Source: an uncultured Treponema sp. (GTDB lineage Bacteria; Spirochaetota; Spirochaetia; Treponematales; Treponemataceae). Taken from it: a stretch of 5,890 nt of DNA. Of this stretch, positions 3,721 to 5,890 are shown one piece after another; the stretch's first letter is position 1; every line of letters begins with the position of its first letter. Made by a program: the position numbers and the translations under genes. Where the stretch lies: contig CAMNGY010000118.1 in NCBI GenBank assembly GCA_946538795.1, positions 1 to 5,890 on the forward strand. The letters run 5' to 3'. Under the pieces are notes generated by a model. That model searched no databases, had not been told where the DNA came from, and was given only the letters and a program-made list of their open reading frames with translations.

Positions 3721-5890
3721 GCCTCATCCTCCTTTCCAAGTTTATCAGTTCTTGTCGAAAAATCTAAGTATAATTCATCGGGAACTTGTTTTTCTAATGC
3801 AAAGTGAATTGTAATAGGCTTGTTGCCTTCTGCCGTATCAGAAAAGGGAACAACCTTTCCAAGATAAACAAAAGGTTGGGTAACGCCTTCAACTTCTTCA
3901 AATTTGCGCACGAAAAGATGCAGGTTTATTCCCCGTTTATAGCTGAAAACTATATCCTTGCCAAGTTCGGATTCCTGAGTCGTGCTGTTTGGCGTCTGCC
4001 ACTGAAAAACACCTGGTGTAATAAACTTGTCCTTATAATTTATAGATTCCTTTATATCTGCATTTTTATGCAAGTTTACGAATATGAAATAATCAGGCTT
4101 TGCTGAAGTCAAAAGCCCCTGACCGCGGAAAGAAGAATGAGTCTTTTTGTAACTGCACAAAAGGGCTGTGTCTCTCATGGAATATTCGTAATATAGTTTT
4201 AAGAAGGGAAAACCGTAATCGACAGAACCGAATTCATCCTGATAGCGGAGAAGATTATACCGAACCAAATCCTCGAACCAGAAACGGGCAATTTTATCAG
4301 AGTCCAGAACAGAACGTATTTCATCTCTGAAAGTCATTGACTTTCCATCAAACAAAAGCAATGCATCCGCATAACGATCTTTTTCCTTGGGGTCAAAATA
4401 TTTCCCGTTCAAAGTTTCGGCCGCATGAACCAAAGTCTCATTGTGAACGGTATCAAGATATTTCCCGGCTCTTTCTTCCAATTCTTGAATTGTCGCTTTG
4501 TTATCGCTTGAATTCAAAATTGAATCTGCAATCAGCCATTCTTCAATGCGCTTGGCAGGAGAGTAAAAAGTAAATAACCGCATCAAGGCCTTAAAACTTT
4601 CATTCTGCAAAACAACAGAAAGCTCAGGGTGAGTTTCCTTTTCCATGTAAGCTGCAAATTCCAGATAAGTTTTGTAGTTCGGGCTGAAAGAAGAAAAGCG
4701 TAGGGGGTCCACGCTACCATCATGCTTAAGGTAATCAATGAGCGTAGGAATTCTTCCGCCACAGACATGCTTGAACCCAAGGTAGGATTCTCTCATGTAT
4801 TTCATGGACATGAACTTTTCGTTCTCCAACTGGCGGAGAATCTGTTCTTTTGTGATTTTGTCCATGTGGATATACGTTCCGTTGGGCAAATCTGCAAAAT
4901 CAGTCTGCACCTCAACTTTTAAGGAATCCCGGTCAAAATTCTGCTTGCCGTTAAGAGCAATTGCCATCAAAAAAGACTTGTTGTAGTTTCCAATAAAATC
5001 AAGAACCGTTACGAATTCCTTGTCTGCAATTTTTCTGAGGCCACGGCCTAACTGCTGGATAAAAATAATTGAAGATTCCGTGGGGCGGAGCATGAGAATT
5101 GTATTCACCGACGGAATGTCGATACCTTCGTTGAATAAATCCACTGTAAAAATTACTTTTAAGTCATCGTTATCATCTTCAAGTCGTTTTGTAAATGCAA
5201 TGCGCTCATCAATGCTTTTGTTGTCTTCGCTTGAAAGGGCAACAGCGGGAATTCCTCGCTCACAAAATTCCTGTGCCATGTATTTTGCATGCTTGATTGT
5301 CTGACAAAATCCTAAAACTTTTGGTTTTTCTGCATCGTGCCCATAAAACTTCATTTTTTCGATGATATAATCAACACGATGTCCAACCATGAGCATTTTT
5401 GCAATTTCCTCTGTGTATTCGCTTGTTCCAGGCTCAGCTTTGATTTTTGAATAATCAATTCCTTCTGCGTCCGTCAAACCAAAATAATGAAAAGGACAGA
5501 TAAGGTTATATTCAAGAGCTTGTCTCAAACGGATTTCCACGGCGACATTGTTGTCAAAAAGGGAATAAATGTCTCCGTTGTCGCTGCGTTCAGGGGTTGC
5601 GGTAAGTCCAAGTAAAAAATCCGGCTTAAAATATGAAATGATTTTCTGATAACTTTCACTTGATGCATGATGGGCTTCGTCTATGACGATGTAATCAAAA
5701 TCGTCCGGAGAAAATTCCTCGTAGTGCCGGCTCATTGTGTCACGGGTTGCAAAAAGATATGAGCAGTCTTTATCTTTTTGATTTCCTGTATAAAAACCGG
5801 AATAATAATCTTTTCCGACTGCACCACAAATTGTATCAAATGATTCTTTTGCTTTTTTTAGAATATCTTCCCGGTGAACGATAAAAAGTA
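3717..5890 (-). CDS. DEAD/DEAH-box superfamily 2 helicase with DUF3427 C-terminal region (5' end missing)
   Basis: The frame is open to the right edge, so 723 residues are visible and the N-terminus lies outside; the internal Met at 5735 is not the start. Numbering from the edge: LFIVHREDIL (1-10, motif Ia), YLFATRDTMSR (44-54, motif Ib), DEAH Walker B (70-73), TATPER (96-101, motif III), KVLGFCQTIKHA (190-201, motif IV), FTVDLFNEGIDIP (247-259, motif V) and QQLGRGLR (278-285, motif VI with its arginine fingers). Walker A must lie just upstream. The long C-terminal part, about 450-710, carries YYEYSMRDTALL, GQG, FVNLHKNADI, NYKDKF, FQWQTPNSTTQES and LFVRKFEEVEGVTQPFVYLGK, the hallmarks of Pfam DUF3427. 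Full-length relatives often begin with a phospholipase D-like nuclease domain, which cannot be checked here. Such proteins are expected to translocate on or unwind nucleic acid in the cytoplasm using ATP and are suspected in defence. The TGA overlaps the NUDIX GTG. The gene is AT-rich, unlike the left half of the window, suggesting transfer. Confidence 0.9.
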   Translation of the reverse strand, partial: LFIVHREDILKKAKESFDTICGAVGKDYYSGFYTGNQKDKDCSYLFATRDTMSRHYEEFSPDDFDYIVIDEAHHASSESYQKIISYFKPDFLLGLTATPERSDNGDIYSLFDNNVAVEIRLRQALEYNLICPFHYFGLTDAEGIDYSKIKAEPGTSEYTEEIAKMLMVGHRVDYIIEKMKFYGHDAEKPKVLGFCQTIKHAKYMAQEFCERGIPAVALSSEDNKSIDERIAFTKRLEDDNDDLKVIFTVDLFNEGIDIPSVNTILMLRPTESSIIFIQQLGRGLRKIADKEFVTVLDFIGNYNKSFLMAIALNGKQNFDRDSLKVEVQTDFADLPNGTYIHMDKITKEQILRQLENEKFMSMKYMRESYLGFKHVCGGRIPTLIDYLKHDGSVDPLRFSSFSPNYKTYLEFAAYMEKETHPELSVVLQNESFKALMRLFTFYSPAKRIEEWLIADSILNSSDNKATIQELEERAGKYLDTVHNETLVHAAETLNGKYFDPKEKDRYADALLLFDGKSMTFRDEIRSVLDSDKIARFWFEDLVRYNLLRYQDEFGSVDYGFPFLKLYYEYSMRDTALLCSYKKTHSSFRGQGLLTSAKPDYFIFVNLHKNADIKESINYKDKFITPGVFQWQTPNSTTQESELGKDIVFSYKRGINLHLFVRKFEEVEGVTQPFVYLGKVVPFSDTAEGNKPITIHFALEKQVPDELYLDFSTRTDKLGKEDEA
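3728..3735 (-). promoter_or_regulatory. Ribosome binding site for the NUDIX gene, inside the helicase 3' end
   Basis: AAAGGAGG on the minus strand sits within the last helicase codons, seven bases before the GTG at 3720. A strong site plus the 4-base stop/start overlap indicates translational coupling. It also rules in the GTG start, since there is no in-frame ATG nearby. Confidence 0.8.

Noticed and set aside
4100..5304. Several plus-strand frames of 60-100 codons opposite the helicase
   Set aside because: All are antisense to conserved helicase motifs and have no domain or ribosome binding signal.

Overview
The window suggests a Gram-negative or at least lipoprotein-exporting bacterium that uses Shine-Dalgarno sequences: clear GGAGG-type sites precede three of the six genes, which argues against Bacteroidota. 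A host-associated spirochaete (Treponema-like) would fit the mix of a lipoprotein 5'-nucleotidase, an intracellular GH5 glycosidase, an Mpi-type serine recombinase and a helicase/NUDIX pair. This is a low-confidence inference from remembered gene families; no phylogenetic marker is present.

Left block (1 to about 2580, GC-rich; 34 of 60 G+C at 1081-1140 and 37 of 60 at 1981-2040 by hand count). The window opens with the 5' end of a minus-strand lipoprotein metallophosphatase gene. A 396-base gene-free stretch (236-631) holds two outward-facing promoter candidates and two families of short GC-rich tandem repeats. A four-helix membrane protein with a Cys/His C-terminal motif follows on the plus strand. 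It converges on a minus-strand GH5 glycoside hydrolase across a GC-rich hairpin.

Junction and right block (about 2533-5890). A 132-base divergent intergenic region carries a GH5 promoter candidate and a near-perfect 19-bp palindrome, then a serine recombinase gene on the plus strand (mid-40s % GC). The recombinase ends 3 bases from the end of a minus-strand NUDIX hydrolase gene (193 of 360 G+C at 3361-3720). The NUDIX gene overlaps by 4 bases the 3' end of a large, AT-rich DUF3427-type DEAH helicase gene (69 of 180 G+C at 3721-3900), which runs off the right edge without its Walker A region.

How the genes may work together. Helicase and NUDIX hydrolase are translationally coupled (GTGA overlap, strong internal Shine-Dalgarno) and are the best candidate for a functional module, plausibly a nucleic-acid or nucleotide-targeting defence or repair unit. 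The composition steps, and the recombinase beside them, suggest that the right half was assembled by horizontal transfer next to an ordinary chromosomal segment. The GH5, membrane-protein and phosphatase genes look like resident housekeeping or metabolic genes without visible functional linkage.
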